From positions 992,001 to 1,056,000 of the forward strand of contig OZ244213.1 in NCBI GenBank assembly GCA_965216905.1: DNA of 64,000 nucleotides, read 5' to 3'. Each line of letters opens with the position of its first letter. The stretch's first letter is position 1. Positions 8,323-17,310 of the stretch are shown here, one piece after another. The stretch comes from G965216905 sp965216905. GTDB taxonomy: Bacteria > Actinomycetota > Acidimicrobiia > Spongiisociales > ZC4RG35. The notes below the pieces were generated by a model. The model had not been told where the DNA came from, searched no databases, and was given only the letters and a program-made list of their open reading frames with translations. A program made the translations under genes and the position numbers.

Positions 8323-10967
8323 ACCGGCACCCCCGACTCCGGCCGGAGCGGAAGCGTGGTCGATCGCACACCGGTCGCAGCCGCGCAGGCGTTCCCGACG
8401 GCGGCCGCCACCCCGATGGTCGCCAGCTCGGACATGCCGACCCCGCCGCCTGCCACATGCTCGAACCCACCGTCCATGAAATGCACATCGATCGGTGGTG
8501 TGTCCCCGATTCCGATGAGGCGGTATGAGTCGAGATCGGAACTCACCACCACGCCGAGGTGCGGATCGATCACCCACTCCTCGTGCAGCGCATACGACAG
8601 CCCCTGGATCACCCCGCCCTCGACCTGACTCCGGGCGAGCCGCGGGGACGCCACCTCACCGACCGCCAGCGCCGCGCCCACCCACCGCGGCCGGACCTGG
8701 TGAGTGGCCATGTCGACCTCCACCTCGACGAGGTGGGCGGCGTGGCTGATACCCCAGCCAAACGTCAGACCTCCGATGGGAATCGGGATGAACGGTCGAC
8801 GCCCGTCGGCCGGGCGGCTCGCCTCCACCGAGGTCGACGGAAGTCGCTCGAGAATCTCGGGCCAGGGAACCAACTCACCCGAGTGGACCAAGCCCCCGAC
8901 GGTTGCAGTGGCGTCTTCGTATCCGAGGTCGGCGGCGGCCGCTGCCAGCCGGTCGGCCAGCTCTCCGGCCGCCCGGGCGGCGGTGGGCCCCAACGAGGTG
9001 GTCGTCCGACTCCCACTCGATGTGGGACCAGGCGGTGCCGACGAATCTCCGATTCGCACATCGACGAGGTCCGGAGCCACCCCCAAGCGTTCGGCGGTCG
9101 CATCCCGCAGAACGGTTCGGGTGCCATTCCCCATGTCCTGGGCGGCAGTCCGCACTTCGAACCGCCCCTCCCGCAGTGCCACCGCCACCCGCGCACCGGC
9201 GTCGTACCCGTAGAACCATGAGGAAAGCGCCACGCCCACCCCGCGCCGAACCCGATCGAATGTTGGCCGGCGAGGGCGATCTCGCCATCGCTCGGTCGAC
9301 TCCACCCAGTCGAGGAGCTGGTGCTGGAGGGGCGCCTTGATCCACCCTCGTCGCAGGTCCACCGGGTCGACACCCAGACGCGCCGCCGCCTCGTCGACGG
9401 CTTGCTCGAGCGCCCACGCCGCCGAAGGGCCTCCTGGGGCGCGAAATGGCTTGCCGGGCGGACGGTTCGTCAGGACGTCGTAATCGAGCAACACCCGTGG
9501 GGCACCCGGGTACATGATGCGGGCCCACGTGGCCGCCAGTTGACCGGTGCTGCTGCCGCCGTTCGAGTGTGACGTCATCTCGAGCGCGGTGAGCGACCGA
9601 TCCGGTTCGACCAGGATGGCCATCTCGGTTCGCACTCCCGGCCGATGGCCTCCCACGGTGAGCTCCTCCTGCCGGTCGTAGACGACCGCCACCGGAACAC
9701 CCGTTCGCGACGAGAGCGCCACGGCTGCGACCGCCTCCTCGGTGAGGCCCTGCTTGGCGCCAAACGCCCCGCCGACGTGCTCGGCGATCACCGTCACGGA
9801 GTCGGGTTCCAACTCGAAGTGCGAGGCGATGTCGCGGGCCATGGCGGCAACTGCCTGGGTCGACAGGTGCACGGTGGGGCGGCCGCCATTCCAGTCGGCC
9901 ACACACGCGTGCGGCTCCAAGGCGGTGTGGGCCTGTGGTTGTGTCTGCCAGGTTCCCTCGATGAGCAGCGGATCTCCGCCACGCCGGGCCGCTGCCAGCC
10001 TCCTCCTGGCTCGAATCGGCCAGGTCGTCCCGATGAACATGGGTCCTCGTCGATTCCCGGTCCGGATGGTGGGTGTGGCCGGAGCCTCGTTCGAGCTGGG
10101 CGGACGCCATCCCCGACCGTGAAGGTCGACGGCGCCTTCGTCGAGCGAGGCGTCGATCGTGGTGGAGGCCGGGAGCGGTCGGTACTCGATCACCACGAGG
10201 GATGCGGCCCGCCGAGCCTGCGCTGCGGTGACCGCTGCGAGCGCCCCGATCGGTTGACCGGTGTATCGCAGACGGTCACCCAACTTCGCCAGTGGCACCC
10301 ACCCGAGAAACCCGTCGGTGGCGCTGGCCGCGTCGATCTCGACAGCGAGCAGCTCGGCATGCGGTTGCTCGGAACGGACAACCACCCCGAAGGCCATGCC
10401 CGGTAGGCGAACATCGACGGTGTATTTCGCCGCTCCGGTCACCTTGTCGAGTGCGTCGGCGCGGCCGGCCGGGATGCCCGGACCGTCGTGGAGACCGAGG
10501 CACGTCTCACGAACCGCCGCCAGGATCGAGCGATATGCGCCGCACCGGCACAGGTGACCGGCGAGCGCCTTTTCGATCTCGTGCTCCGGCGGGGCCATAT
10601 CGCCGTGAGCGTCTCTCCACCGCTCGGTGAACCGGGCCGCCTCCACCAAGAACCCGGGGGTGCAGAACCCACATTGCAGCGCGTCGGTGGCGATGAAGGC
10701 GCGCTGGATGGGATGGAGCGCTTCTCCACCGAGACCCTCGACGGTGGTCACCTCGGCGCCGTTCAGATCCTCCACCGGCAGCAGACACGAGGCCACCGTC
10801 GCCCCACCGACCGAGATGACACATGCCCCACACTGACCTCCGCCGCAGGCGAGCTTGGTTCCGGTCATGCCGAGGTCGTCCCGCAGGAGTTCGACGGCGG
10901 TGTGGCTCGTCGTCTCCACGACACGCCGGCTTCCGTTCAACGTGAAAGTGACGGCTCGCGTCGACAT
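8319..10967 (-). CDS. Fused 2Fe-2S and molybdopterin subunits of a xanthine dehydrogenase-family enzyme
   Basis: An 882-residue fusion. Residues 1-160 are the two-cluster 2Fe-2S subunit, with Cys 41, 46, 49 and 61 in a plant-ferredoxin-type site and Cys 99, 102, 140 and 142 in the second. From about residue 165 it is the molybdopterin-cytosine-dinucleotide subunit, with the glycine-rich GGAFGAK motif (399-405) and the catalytic-type Glu847 in GMSELATIGVAA, aligned with GLGEIG in PaoC-like enzymes. The start is ATG at 10967; a longer open frame to 11069 adds only low-complexity residues. The separate FAD gene follows with a GTGA overlap. The likely product is an aldehyde oxidoreductase or related hydroxylase. 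The order (2Fe-2S joined to Mo, FAD apart) is uncommon. Confidence 0.9.
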   Translation of the reverse strand: MSTRAVTFTLNGSRRVVETTSHTAVELLRDDLGMTGTKLACGGGQCGACVISVGGATVASCLLPVEDLNGAEVTTVEGLGGEALHPIQRAFIATDALQCGFCTPGFLVEAARFTERWRDAHGDMAPPEHEIEKALAGHLCRCGAYRSILAAVRETCLGLHDGPGIPAGRADALDKVTGAAKYTVDVRLPGMAFGVVVRSEQPHAELLAVEIDAASATDGFLGWVPLAKLGDRLRYTGQPIGALAAVTAAQARRAASLVVIEYRPLPASTTIDASLDEGAVDLHGRGWRPPSSNEAPATPTIRTGNRRGPMFIGTTWPIRARRRLAAARRGGDPLLIEGTWQTQPQAHTALEPHACVADWNGGRPTVHLSTQAVAAMARDIASHFELEPDSVTVIAEHVGGAFGAKQGLTEEAVAAVALSSRTGVPVAVVYDRQEELTVGGHRPGVRTEMAILVEPDRSLTALEMTSHSNGGSSTGQLAATWARIMYPGAPRVLLDYDVLTNRPPGKPFRAPGGPSAAWALEQAVDEAAARLGVDPVDLRRGWIKAPLQHQLLDWVESTERWRDRPRRPTFDRVRRGVGVALSSWFYGYDAGARVAVALREGRFEVRTAAQDMGNGTRTVLRDATAERLGVAPDLVDVRIGDSSAPPGPTSSGSRTTTSLGPTAARAAGELADRLAAAAADLGYEDATATVGGLVHSGELVPWPEILERLPSTSVEASRPADGRRPFIPIPIGGLTFGWGISHAAHLVEVEVDMATHQVRPRWVGAALAVGEVASPRLARSQVEGGVIQGLSYALHEEWVIDPHLGVVVSSDLDSYRLIGIGDTPPIDVHFMDGGFEHVAGGGVGMSELATIGVAAAVGNACAAATGVRSTTLPLRPESGVPV

Positions 10968-11001
10968 GGGCCAACCATAGGCAGTGCGTTGCGGAGCCCG
11001 A

Positions 11002-11958
11002 TCAGCGCCGGACCTGCCGTTCGGTCGGCGAGACGATGCGGTCACGTCGAGGGAAGACTCGGAGCTCACCGGTCGTCATGCCGGGGTCGCGCTGACTGGG
11101 GGAGGCGATGTCGCCGTGGGCCAGATAGTCGGCGTACACCTTGGTGAACTCGGCACCGAAGACGAAGACCTCCCCCAACACGTAGGCGACGATCAACACC
11201 ACCGCGACGGCTCCGACCGCCCCGAGCGTCCCATACCTGGGGAGGAGCCCCAACCCCCATCCGATGAGGCGCGCCACCAGGTAGAACACCAGCCCGGTGA
11301 ACAAGGCGCCCCGCCGGATCGCCATCCACGGCAGCTTCACATCGGGCATCGTCCGAAACATCAGGGCCAGGATCAGTGTCAGCAGCGTCAGGGCGACCAA
11401 TGGCGACGCCACCGAGAGGACGATGACGAGCGACCGGCCGATCAACCGCTCCAGACCCCGATTCGCAAACACCAGCACGGCGTCGATCGCCAGCGGAAGG
11501 CCGGCGAACAGGCCGATCGTCAGCGCCCCCACCGCCGCCACCAACCGTCGGCGCAACTCGGGAAACAGGCCCGAGACGACATGGCGGGGCACATGGAAGA
11601 TGTCATTCAGCACCCGCTGGACCGCCAGGAACACTCCCGACCCAGTGATGACGGCCAGTACCAAGGCGATCGGCAAGACCGTTCCGGAGTTTCGAACCGC
11701 CTCGTCGAACAGATCGACCACCCACGTCGCCGCGTCGTCCGGCAGGATCCGGCCGATCTCCGAGTCCATGAACGCCTCCACGCTCAGCGGGTCGACGATC
11801 CGGCCGACAACGGCCACCGTGAGAGCGAAGAGGGGCGTCAACGAGAAGAACCCGAAGAAGGCGAGGGTTGGCGCCATCCGCGGATCTCGGTCGCGACGCA
11901 GCTCTCGCACGGTCGCAGCCAGCAGCCCGAAGAACGTCTGTGGAGCGGTCGTCACCAT
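11002..11958 (-). CDS. YihY/BrkB-family inner-membrane protein
   Basis: A 318-residue integral membrane protein with about six hydrophobic segments, family signatures near the N-terminus (APTLAFFGFFSLTPLFAL) and in the last membrane segment (GEVFVFGAEFTKVYADYL). The family was once misnamed ribonuclease BN; its real function is not settled. It ends with a soluble Arg-rich tail. It lies 57 bases downstream of a second member on the same strand (12016-13095), and the two may be co-transcribed. Confidence 0.88.
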   Translation of the reverse strand: MVTTAPQTFFGLLAATVRELRRDRDPRMAPTLAFFGFFSLTPLFALTVAVVGRIVDPLSVEAFMDSEIGRILPDDAATWVVDLFDEAVRNSGTVLPIALVLAVITGSGVFLAVQRVLNDIFHVPRHVVSGLFPELRRRLVAAVGALTIGLFAGLPLAIDAVLVFANRGLERLIGRSLVIVLSVASPLVALTLLTLILALMFRTMPDVKLPWMAIRRGALFTGLVFYLVARLIGWGLGLLPRYGTLGAVGAVAVVLIVAYVLGEVFVFGAEFTKVYADYLAHGDIASPSQRDPGMTTGELRVFPRRDRIVSPTERQVRR

Positions 11959-12015
11959 CGAGAGGCTACGGCCACACCCGCGAACCTCCAGGGATCTCTC
12001 GGCGACCGGGTGGCT

Positions 12016-13095
12016 TCAATCCTTCCGACCGCCGAGCCGGCCGATGATCATGCCGACCACCATGGCGGCTGCCGCGCCGAAGCCGATCTGTGGCGAGACC
12101 TCCGGCCGGCGGGGCGGAGCGGCGTGGGCATCCAGGCCGTCGGCCCGCTCCGAAGGTTGGACGATGTCACCGAATTCGAGATAGTCGGTGTAGACCTTGG
12201 TCACCTCGGCGCCGAACAAGTACACCGTCCACATGAGGTTGAAGAACAGCAGCAGGATGGCCAGTCCTCCGAGCACGCCGAGGGTCCCCGTTCCGGCTCC
12301 TCGCCCCAAATAGGTGCCCACGAGGAAGGCGGCGACCAAGCCGATGAGCGCCGTCACCGCCCCACCCCGGATGGCCGCCTTACCTGGTATCCGTTGAGCC
12401 GTCAGCGCCTGGAACGTGGCCGCCACCACCCCGACCAGCAGCCCCAGAGACACGATCGGCACCACCAGGGTGAGCACCGGCGACAGCCAGCTGAGCGTCG
12501 CCGGCAGCAAGTCCTTGGCGAACTGGATCAACCCCACCGCGATCACCGGCACCAACACCAGCACGGCCAGCACCGTCGCCGACAGGAAGCCGATCGCCCG
12601 TTGACGGATGATTCCCATCACCCCACTGACCTTTTCTTCCGGTGCGCCGAAGATGAAGTTGAGTACGCCCTGGGCCTGGATGAAGATCCCCGATGCGGAG
12701 AAGATCGCCAGGGCAAGACCGATCGAAAGGGACGCCGGTGCCGACTTCCGAGCCCCACACAGGATCACGCGCACCGGCTCGGACACCGCCGACCCGGCCA
12801 CCCGATCGACCTCGGCCACCACTCGATCCAACGGCTGATCACCCAGTGGGGCCTCGGTCATCGACTCGCAACGCTCGGGCAACTCGGTCTCGGCCGGTCC
12901 CAGGGTGATCGTGGAGACGGCCACGGCCAGAAACAGAAACGGCACGAGCGAGAAGAGCGTGTAATACGCCAGCGCCGCCGCCAGCCGGCCGGCCGAGTCG
13001 GCACCGAACTCCTTGGCTCCGGCCACGACCAGTGCCTTCGTTCGTGCAAACCACGTCGACGATGCGTCGATCACCGGGCGCTCTTCGTCAGCCAT
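12016..13095 (-). CDS. YihY/BrkB-family inner-membrane protein (second copy)
   Basis: A 359-residue paralogue of the downstream gene, sharing LAAALAYYTLFSLVPFLFL and YLFGAEVTKVYTDYLEFGD. It differs by an insert with two Cys between membrane segments 1 and 2 and by an extra C-terminal membrane segment (FGAAAAMVVGMIIGRLGG). The two copies are clearly diverged, so the duplication is old. Function is unknown beyond membrane localisation. Confidence 0.88.
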   Translation of the reverse strand: MADEERPVIDASSTWFARTKALVVAGAKEFGADSAGRLAAALAYYTLFSLVPFLFLAVAVSTITLGPAETELPERCESMTEAPLGDQPLDRVVAEVDRVAGSAVSEPVRVILCGARKSAPASLSIGLALAIFSASGIFIQAQGVLNFIFGAPEEKVSGVMGIIRQRAIGFLSATVLAVLVLVPVIAVGLIQFAKDLLPATLSWLSPVLTLVVPIVSLGLLVGVVAATFQALTAQRIPGKAAIRGGAVTALIGLVAAFLVGTYLGRGAGTGTLGVLGGLAILLLFFNLMWTVYLFGAEVTKVYTDYLEFGDIVQPSERADGLDAHAAPPRRPEVSPQIGFGAAAAMVVGMIIGRLGGRKD

Positions 13096-13166
13096 GGGAC
13101 CACCATAGAAAGACCCCGTCCGGCGACGTGCAGCAGACTGCCGCCTCGGGTGCCAGGATGGCGCCC

Positions 13167-13655
13167 ATGCCCGACCTGGAAGTCATCGAAACGTTCGCCC
13201 AACGACTCCAAGCGGACGGCGCAGAGGTTCTGCGCTGCACCCCCGACACACTGTCACAGACCGTGGTCGGTCTGATCGCTTCCCGTTGTTGGGATCGTGT
13301 GGTGTCGGTCCGGCGAGACCGGGTGGGCCACCCGAGCGTTCTCGGCGACGACCCCGAACTCTCGGACGAGCAGCTCCGCCAGATGGACGCGGTCATCACC
13401 GAATCGGCCGGGGGGATCGCCGAGCCGGCGGTGGTCGTCCTCGACCATCGCCCGGGACAGGGCCGTCCGGGCGTGCCGACGACTCCCGACACCCATGTCT
13501 GTGTCGTCCGCGCCGACGCCGTGGTCGGGACGCTCGCCGACATCGACCACGACGGTGCGACCACACGCACATTCGTCGCCGGGCCCAATTCGGCTGCCAT
13601 CGACGAGATCGACGTGCACCGTCCGGTGACTGCGATCGTCGTCCTCGTCGTCTGA
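13167..13655 (+). CDS. LUD-domain protein (LutC/YkgG-like)
   Basis: A 162-residue protein similar to the lactate-utilisation domain of LutC/YkgG. It has the characteristic end of that fold (ATTRTFVAGPNSAAIDEIDV, comparable with the GPSxTADIE motif) and an N-terminal helix region (DLEVIETFAQRLQADGAEVL). The ATG at 13167 is preferred over 13158 because AGGA at 13155-13158 is then correctly spaced. LutA and LutB partners are absent from the window, so a role in lactate oxidation is not supported by context. Confidence 0.72.
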   Translation: MPDLEVIETFAQRLQADGAEVLRCTPDTLSQTVVGLIASRCWDRVVSVRRDRVGHPSVLGDDPELSDEQLRQMDAVITESAGGIAEPAVVVLDHRPGQGRPGVPTTPDTHVCVVRADAVVGTLADIDHDGATTRTFVAGPNSAAIDEIDVHRPVTAIVVLVV

Positions 13656-13714
13656 GGCGGCCGTGAGCCGGACCGTCGGCCGGCACCCCGTCATCCGGGA
13701 CGACCCCCCCACTC

Positions 13715-13736
13715 CCCCCTGAGAGGACTCAGGGGG
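13715..13736 (+). terminator. Hairpin after LUD gene
   Basis: CCCCCTGAG (13715-13723), a four-base loop (AGGA) and CTCAGGGGG (13728-13736) form a perfect 9-base stem. It lies 60 bases after the LUD stop. No T-run follows, as is common in high-GC actinobacteria. Confidence 0.6.
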
Positions 13737-13790
13737 AGATCCGGGACATACCCAATGGCGTGCCGTCGGGCGATCGTGGACAGTGGCTGC

Positions 13791-14225
13791 ATGGACACCA
13801 CGACTCGCACCCGCATCACTCGCAATCTCGACGACCGGATCATCGGGGGTGTCGCCTCGGGTCTCGCCCGCGGACTGGACCTCCCCACCTGGCTCATCCG
13901 GTTGGCCTTCTTCGTCACGACGTTCGCCGGCGGATTCGGACTGGCCGCCTATCTGGTGGGCCTGGCGCTCATGCCACGCCGATCCGGCGACGAGGCACCG
14001 GCCGATGGACTCCTGGCGAGACTCCAGGGCCGCGATGCGACCATCTCGATCGTCGGCTTGGTGCTCCTGGCCCTGGCACTGGCGATCGTGTTGCCCGGTG
14101 GTCTGTTCTCGGGACCCATCGTGCTCGCAGCCCTGATCGTCGCCGGTGCCATCGCCCTGCAGGGCAACGGAACCGCAGACGGCGAAACGCCGGCCATCGA
14201 GGAATCCGCACCGACCACCGCCTGA
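13791..14225 (+). CDS. PspC-domain membrane protein
   Basis: A 144-residue protein with an N-terminal PspC domain (DDRIIGGVASGLARGLDLP, then two hydrophobic segments ending LVGLALMPRR) followed by two more hydrophobic segments and an acidic tail. PspC proteins are envelope-stress-linked membrane proteins; no other psp gene is present here. ATG 13791 is chosen because the domain begins right after it; the open frame continues upstream to 13755 without homologous sequence. Hairpins lie on both sides, so it is probably transcribed alone. Confidence 0.85.
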   Translation: MDTTTRTRITRNLDDRIIGGVASGLARGLDLPTWLIRLAFFVTTFAGGFGLAAYLVGLALMPRRSGDEAPADGLLARLQGRDATISIVGLVLLALALAIVLPGGLFSGPIVLAALIVAGAIALQGNGTADGETPAIEESAPTTA

Positions 14226-14269
14226 CCCAACCACACCCAGCCTTCCCTTGGACCTCCTCCCCGAGGGAA

Positions 14270-14303
14270 CCGGTGCCCGGCTTCTCGACAGGCCGGGCAC
14301 CGG
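14270..14303 (+). terminator. Strong hairpin after PspC gene
   Basis: CCGGTGCCCGGC (14270-14281) pairs perfectly with GCCGGGCACCGG (14292-14303) around a 10-base loop. It sits between the PspC stop and the next ATG at 14338. No T-tract follows. Confidence 0.65.
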
Positions 14304-14337
14304 CGCGTCCACGCGTCTGAATAGGCTCCGGCCTCCG

Positions 14338-15978
14338 ATGGAAGACCCCCTGACCGTCGCATCGCACTCCGAGGTCCCCTGGTGGAGACACGGCGTCTGC
14401 TACCAGGTCTACATCCGCTCCTTCGCCGACGGCAACGCCGACGGCATCGGCGACATCGCCGGTCTGCGGTCTCGACTGCCCTATCTGGCCGACCTCGGCG
14501 TCGATTCCATCTGGGTCAACCCGTGGTACCGCTCGCCCCTGCGTGACGGTGGCTACGACGTTGCCGACTATCGAGACATCCACCCCGACTACGGCTCGAT
14601 TCCGGAGGTCGATGCCCTGGTGGCGGACGCCCATGGGCTGGATCTCCGGGTGATCGGCGACATCGTCCCCAACCACACGTCGACCGAGCATCCCTGGTTT
14701 CGCCAGGCGCTCCGGAGCCCGTCGGGATCGCCGGAGCGCAGCCGGTATCACTTTCTCCCCGGCCGCGGTCCGGACGGATCTCGACCCCCCACCAGCTGGC
14801 GTTCGCTGTTTGGAGGACCGGCATGGACGAGGGTCGAGGACGGGAGTTGGTACCTGCACCTCTTCGACGCATCCCAACCAGACCTGAACTGGTCGAACCC
14901 CGAGGTCGTCGCCGAGTTCGACGACGTGTTGCGGTTCTGGCTCGATCGCAACCTCGATGGGTTTCGGGTCGATGTGGCGCCCGCCCTGACCAAGGACTTC
15001 TCCGCTGTCGACCACTCGCAACGGCTGGAAGGTTTCACCGTCACATCCACCCATCCCTATTGGGACCGCGACGACCTGCACGACATCGTTCGCGGCTGGC
15101 GAAAGGTGCTGGACGCCTATCCGGGCACCATGCTCGTCGCCGAATCGGCCGTCCCACCCGCCCGGCTGTCGCGGTATGTCCGGTCGGACGAATACCACCA
15201 GGCGTTCGCCTTTCACTTCATGGATGCCGGATGGGACGCGGCCACACTGCGAGCCCTGATCCCCGACACCATCTCCCGGCTGGCCGGCGTCGGTGCTCTC
15301 CCGACGTGGGTGCTCTCGAACCACGACATCATCCGCCATGCCACCCGCTTCGGGCTCCCCGACGGCGTCGACGCCAAGGATTGGCTGTTACACGGACCGC
15401 CCGACCTGCTGGACCAATCACTGGGTGTTCGACGCGCTCGAGCGGCGGCGCTCCTCATGCTCGGTCTCCCCGGCTCCGCCTATCTCTATCAGGGGGAGGA
15501 GTTGGGCTTGCACGAGGTGGCGGACCTGCCGGAGGAGGTGCTCGAGGACCCCATCTGGCATCGTTCCGGCCACACCGAGAAGGGGCGGGACGGATGCCGG
15601 GTTCCGATCCCTTGGACGGAGGCCGGACCTTCGTTCGGTTTCGGCGAGCGCGGCTCCTGGCTCCCCCAGCCGGCATGGTTCGGTCCACTCTCGGTCGAGC
15701 GTCAGATCGAGGATCCGCAGTCGACGTTGACGTTGTACCGGAGGGCGCTGGCGATCCGGAAGGAGTTCGCGCCGCTCGACGAGACGGTGGAGATGCTCGA
15801 CCTCGGCCCGGCGGCCGTCGCCTACCGACGACCCAGCGGATTCACGTGCGTCGTCAACCTGGGCTCGTCTCCCCTGCAACTGCCGGCGCCGATCGCCGGC
15901 GCCGAGCCACTCCTCATCTCCGACCCTTCGCCGCCCGGCTGGCTCGGCCCCAACCGGGCGCTGTGGGCACGGATCTGA
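14338..15978 (+). CDS. GH13 alpha-glucosidase / oligo-1,6-glucosidase-like
   Basis: A 546-residue cytoplasmic GH13 enzyme. It opens with the family signature WWRHGVCYQVYIRSFAD and carries the catalytic triad: Asp212 (GFRVDVAP), Glu269 (LVAESAV) and His329-Asp330 (VLSNHDIIRHATRF). This subfamily releases glucose from maltose or short maltodextrins. It is about 8 kb from the maltose import operon, and the two together would give a complete import-and-degradation route; this link is inferred. ATG 14338 is used because the upstream open frame encodes no homologous sequence and includes the hairpin. It converges on the LigD-type gene across the palindrome array. Confidence 0.92.
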   Translation: MEDPLTVASHSEVPWWRHGVCYQVYIRSFADGNADGIGDIAGLRSRLPYLADLGVDSIWVNPWYRSPLRDGGYDVADYRDIHPDYGSIPEVDALVADAHGLDLRVIGDIVPNHTSTEHPWFRQALRSPSGSPERSRYHFLPGRGPDGSRPPTSWRSLFGGPAWTRVEDGSWYLHLFDASQPDLNWSNPEVVAEFDDVLRFWLDRNLDGFRVDVAPALTKDFSAVDHSQRLEGFTVTSTHPYWDRDDLHDIVRGWRKVLDAYPGTMLVAESAVPPARLSRYVRSDEYHQAFAFHFMDAGWDAATLRALIPDTISRLAGVGALPTWVLSNHDIIRHATRFGLPDGVDAKDWLLHGPPDLLDQSLGVRRARAAALLMLGLPGSAYLYQGEELGLHEVADLPEEVLEDPIWHRSGHTEKGRDGCRVPIPWTEAGPSFGFGERGSWLPQPAWFGPLSVERQIEDPQSTLTLYRRALAIRKEFAPLDETVEMLDLGPAAVAYRRPSGFTCVVNLGSSPLQLPAPIAGAEPLLISDPSPPGWLGPNRALWARI

Positions 15979-15990
15979 CCAAACCCCGCC

Positions 15991-16017
15991 CCGGTCTTGC
16001 ACAGTGTGCAAGACCGG
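15991..16017 (+). terminator. Perfect hairpin at first array copy
   Basis: The first array copy extends to a perfect 27-base palindrome: CCGGTCTTGCACA, one central G, then TGTGCAAGACCGG. It starts 12 bases after the alpha-glucosidase stop. As RNA it would fold into a very stable stem on either strand, so it may end transcription from both convergent genes. Confidence 0.55.
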
Positions 16018-16186
16018 CCTCGTGCCGCCGCATCCTGCACACTGTGCAAAACGCCAACCCCGGCTGCACAGTGTGCAGGACCGACCTCGTGCCGCCGGAT
16101 CGTGCACAGTGTGCGGGACGGCACTCGCCGAGGTCTGCACAGTGTGCGGGAAGGGCCGTCGCGCCTCGGGTCATGCACAGTGTGCA
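15991..16186. repeat. Array of six TGCACAGTGTGCA palindromes
   Basis: Six copies of a 12-13-base palindrome begin at 15998, 16036, 16065, 16103, 16136 and 16174. Copy 2 reads TGCACACTGTGCA, and copies 4 and 5 end in TGC followed by G. The spacing runs 38, 29, 38, 33, 38, so the copies form three pairs with a 67-71-base super-repeat. The spacer CTCGTGCCGCCG occurs twice, at 16019-16030 and 16086-16097. The array fills the gap between two convergent genes. It could be a family of extragenic palindromes, a set of protein-binding sites or a bidirectional terminator. Confidence 0.9.
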
Positions 16187-16215
16187 GATCGTGATGGGGG
16201 GACGGTCAGGGGGCG

Positions 16216-17226
16216 TCAGTACTCGTCATCGGGTCGGCGTTGTTTGCTGGGTTGCACCCGGGGTGGCTCACCCGGCTGTTTGGGATAGTGGGGCGGCCAG
16301 GGCGCATCGCCGAGTCCGAACTCGTCATGGTCGCGAACGACCCACTCCAGCAGCGTATCGATGCGACAGACGGCCTCGTCGATGCCCTCGGTCAGGTCCC
16401 CGACCGTGGCGTACCGCTCGGACGCGTACCGGTCGAGTGGGAAATCCTCGATGTGGACATCGTCCAGCTCGTCCCAGGTGAAAGGCGCCGACACATAGCC
16501 GGTCGGACGGACCCCATAGGCGGAAGAGATGGTCTTGTCGCGCGCCATCTGGTTGAAGTCGATGAAGATCCCCTCCCGCTCCTCCTTCCACCACTTCGTG
16601 GTGACCAGGTCGGGCATCCGACGCTCCAACTCCCGGGCGAAGGCCAGGCCGGCCCGCCGAACCTGGATGAAGTCCCAGATCGGCTCGATCCGGATGTAGA
16701 CGTGGATCCCCCGGCTCCCGGAGGTCTTCGGCCAGGCCGTCAGTTCCAACTCGTCGAGCAGCTGCTTGGCTCCGGCGACGGCTCGGCGCACATCCTCGAA
16801 TCCGTACCCGGGCGTGGGATCGAAGTCGATCCTCCACTCGTCCGGATGATCGATGTCGTCGGCGCGCACCGGCCAGGGATGGAAATCGAGACAGCCGAGC
16901 TGGGCGAGGCGGACGACGTCGGCCGGGGTCCGCGGCACATTCATCACCCCGGGTCGTTGCGACGGGAATCGAATCGGAACCGTCTCGAACGGCGTGTGCT
17001 TGGAGGCGCGCTTGTGATAGACCGGGGCCTCGTCGACCCCCTTCATGTAGCGCTTCAGCATCGTCGGCCGCCCCGAGATCCCTCGCGACGCGCCTTCCGC
17101 GCAAGCTACGAAGTGGTCGATCACGTCGAGTTTCGTCCACCCTTGCTCGGGGAACACGATCCGGTCGGGCGACGTGATCCGGACCGACTCGCCGCCGACG
17201 TCGACGGTCGTCTCGTTGGATGCCAT
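16216..17226 (-). CDS. LigD-type DNA polymerase/primase domain protein
   Basis: A 336-residue archaeo-eukaryotic-primase-fold polymerase like the POL domain of bacterial LigD, used in non-homologous end joining. Seen: the metal-binding Asp pair in RIDFDPTPG (Asp134, Asp136), the nucleotide-binding SGSRGIHVY (169-177), and FIDFNQMARDKT (221-232) with the third catalytic Asp. The ligase and phosphoesterase domains of full LigD are absent, so this is a stand-alone polymerase; a ligase and Ku would have to be elsewhere. ATG 17226 faces the methyltransferase gene across 84 bases. Confidence 0.9.
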   Translation of the reverse strand: MASNETTVDVGGESVRITSPDRIVFPEQGWTKLDVIDHFVACAEGASRGISGRPTMLKRYMKGVDEAPVYHKRASKHTPFETVPIRFPSQRPGVMNVPRTPADVVRLAQLGCLDFHPWPVRADDIDHPDEWRIDFDPTPGYGFEDVRRAVAGAKQLLDELELTAWPKTSGSRGIHVYIRIEPIWDFIQVRRAGLAFARELERRMPDLVTTKWWKEEREGIFIDFNQMARDKTISSAYGVRPTGYVSAPFTWDELDDVHIEDFPLDRYASERYATVGDLTEGIDEAVCRIDTLLEWVVRDHDEFGLGDAPWPPHYPKQPGEPPRVQPSKQRRPDDEY

Positions 17227-17310
17227 GCAGTGGGACGGTACCGGCCATCTCGATACGGAGGAGCAACCGGGCGCCGGAATCCGTCATACCTCCCTCCTAC
17301 AGTTGTCGGT

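Noticed and set aside
10984..13275. 763-codon plus-strand open frame opposite the two YihY genes
   Set aside because: It is antisense to both membrane protein genes; the translation is His/Arg/Gln-rich without any motif.
15991..16186. CRISPR array
   Set aside because: Repeats are short palindromes (12-13 bases), spacers are 16-26 bases, uneven and partly repeated, and there are no cas genes.
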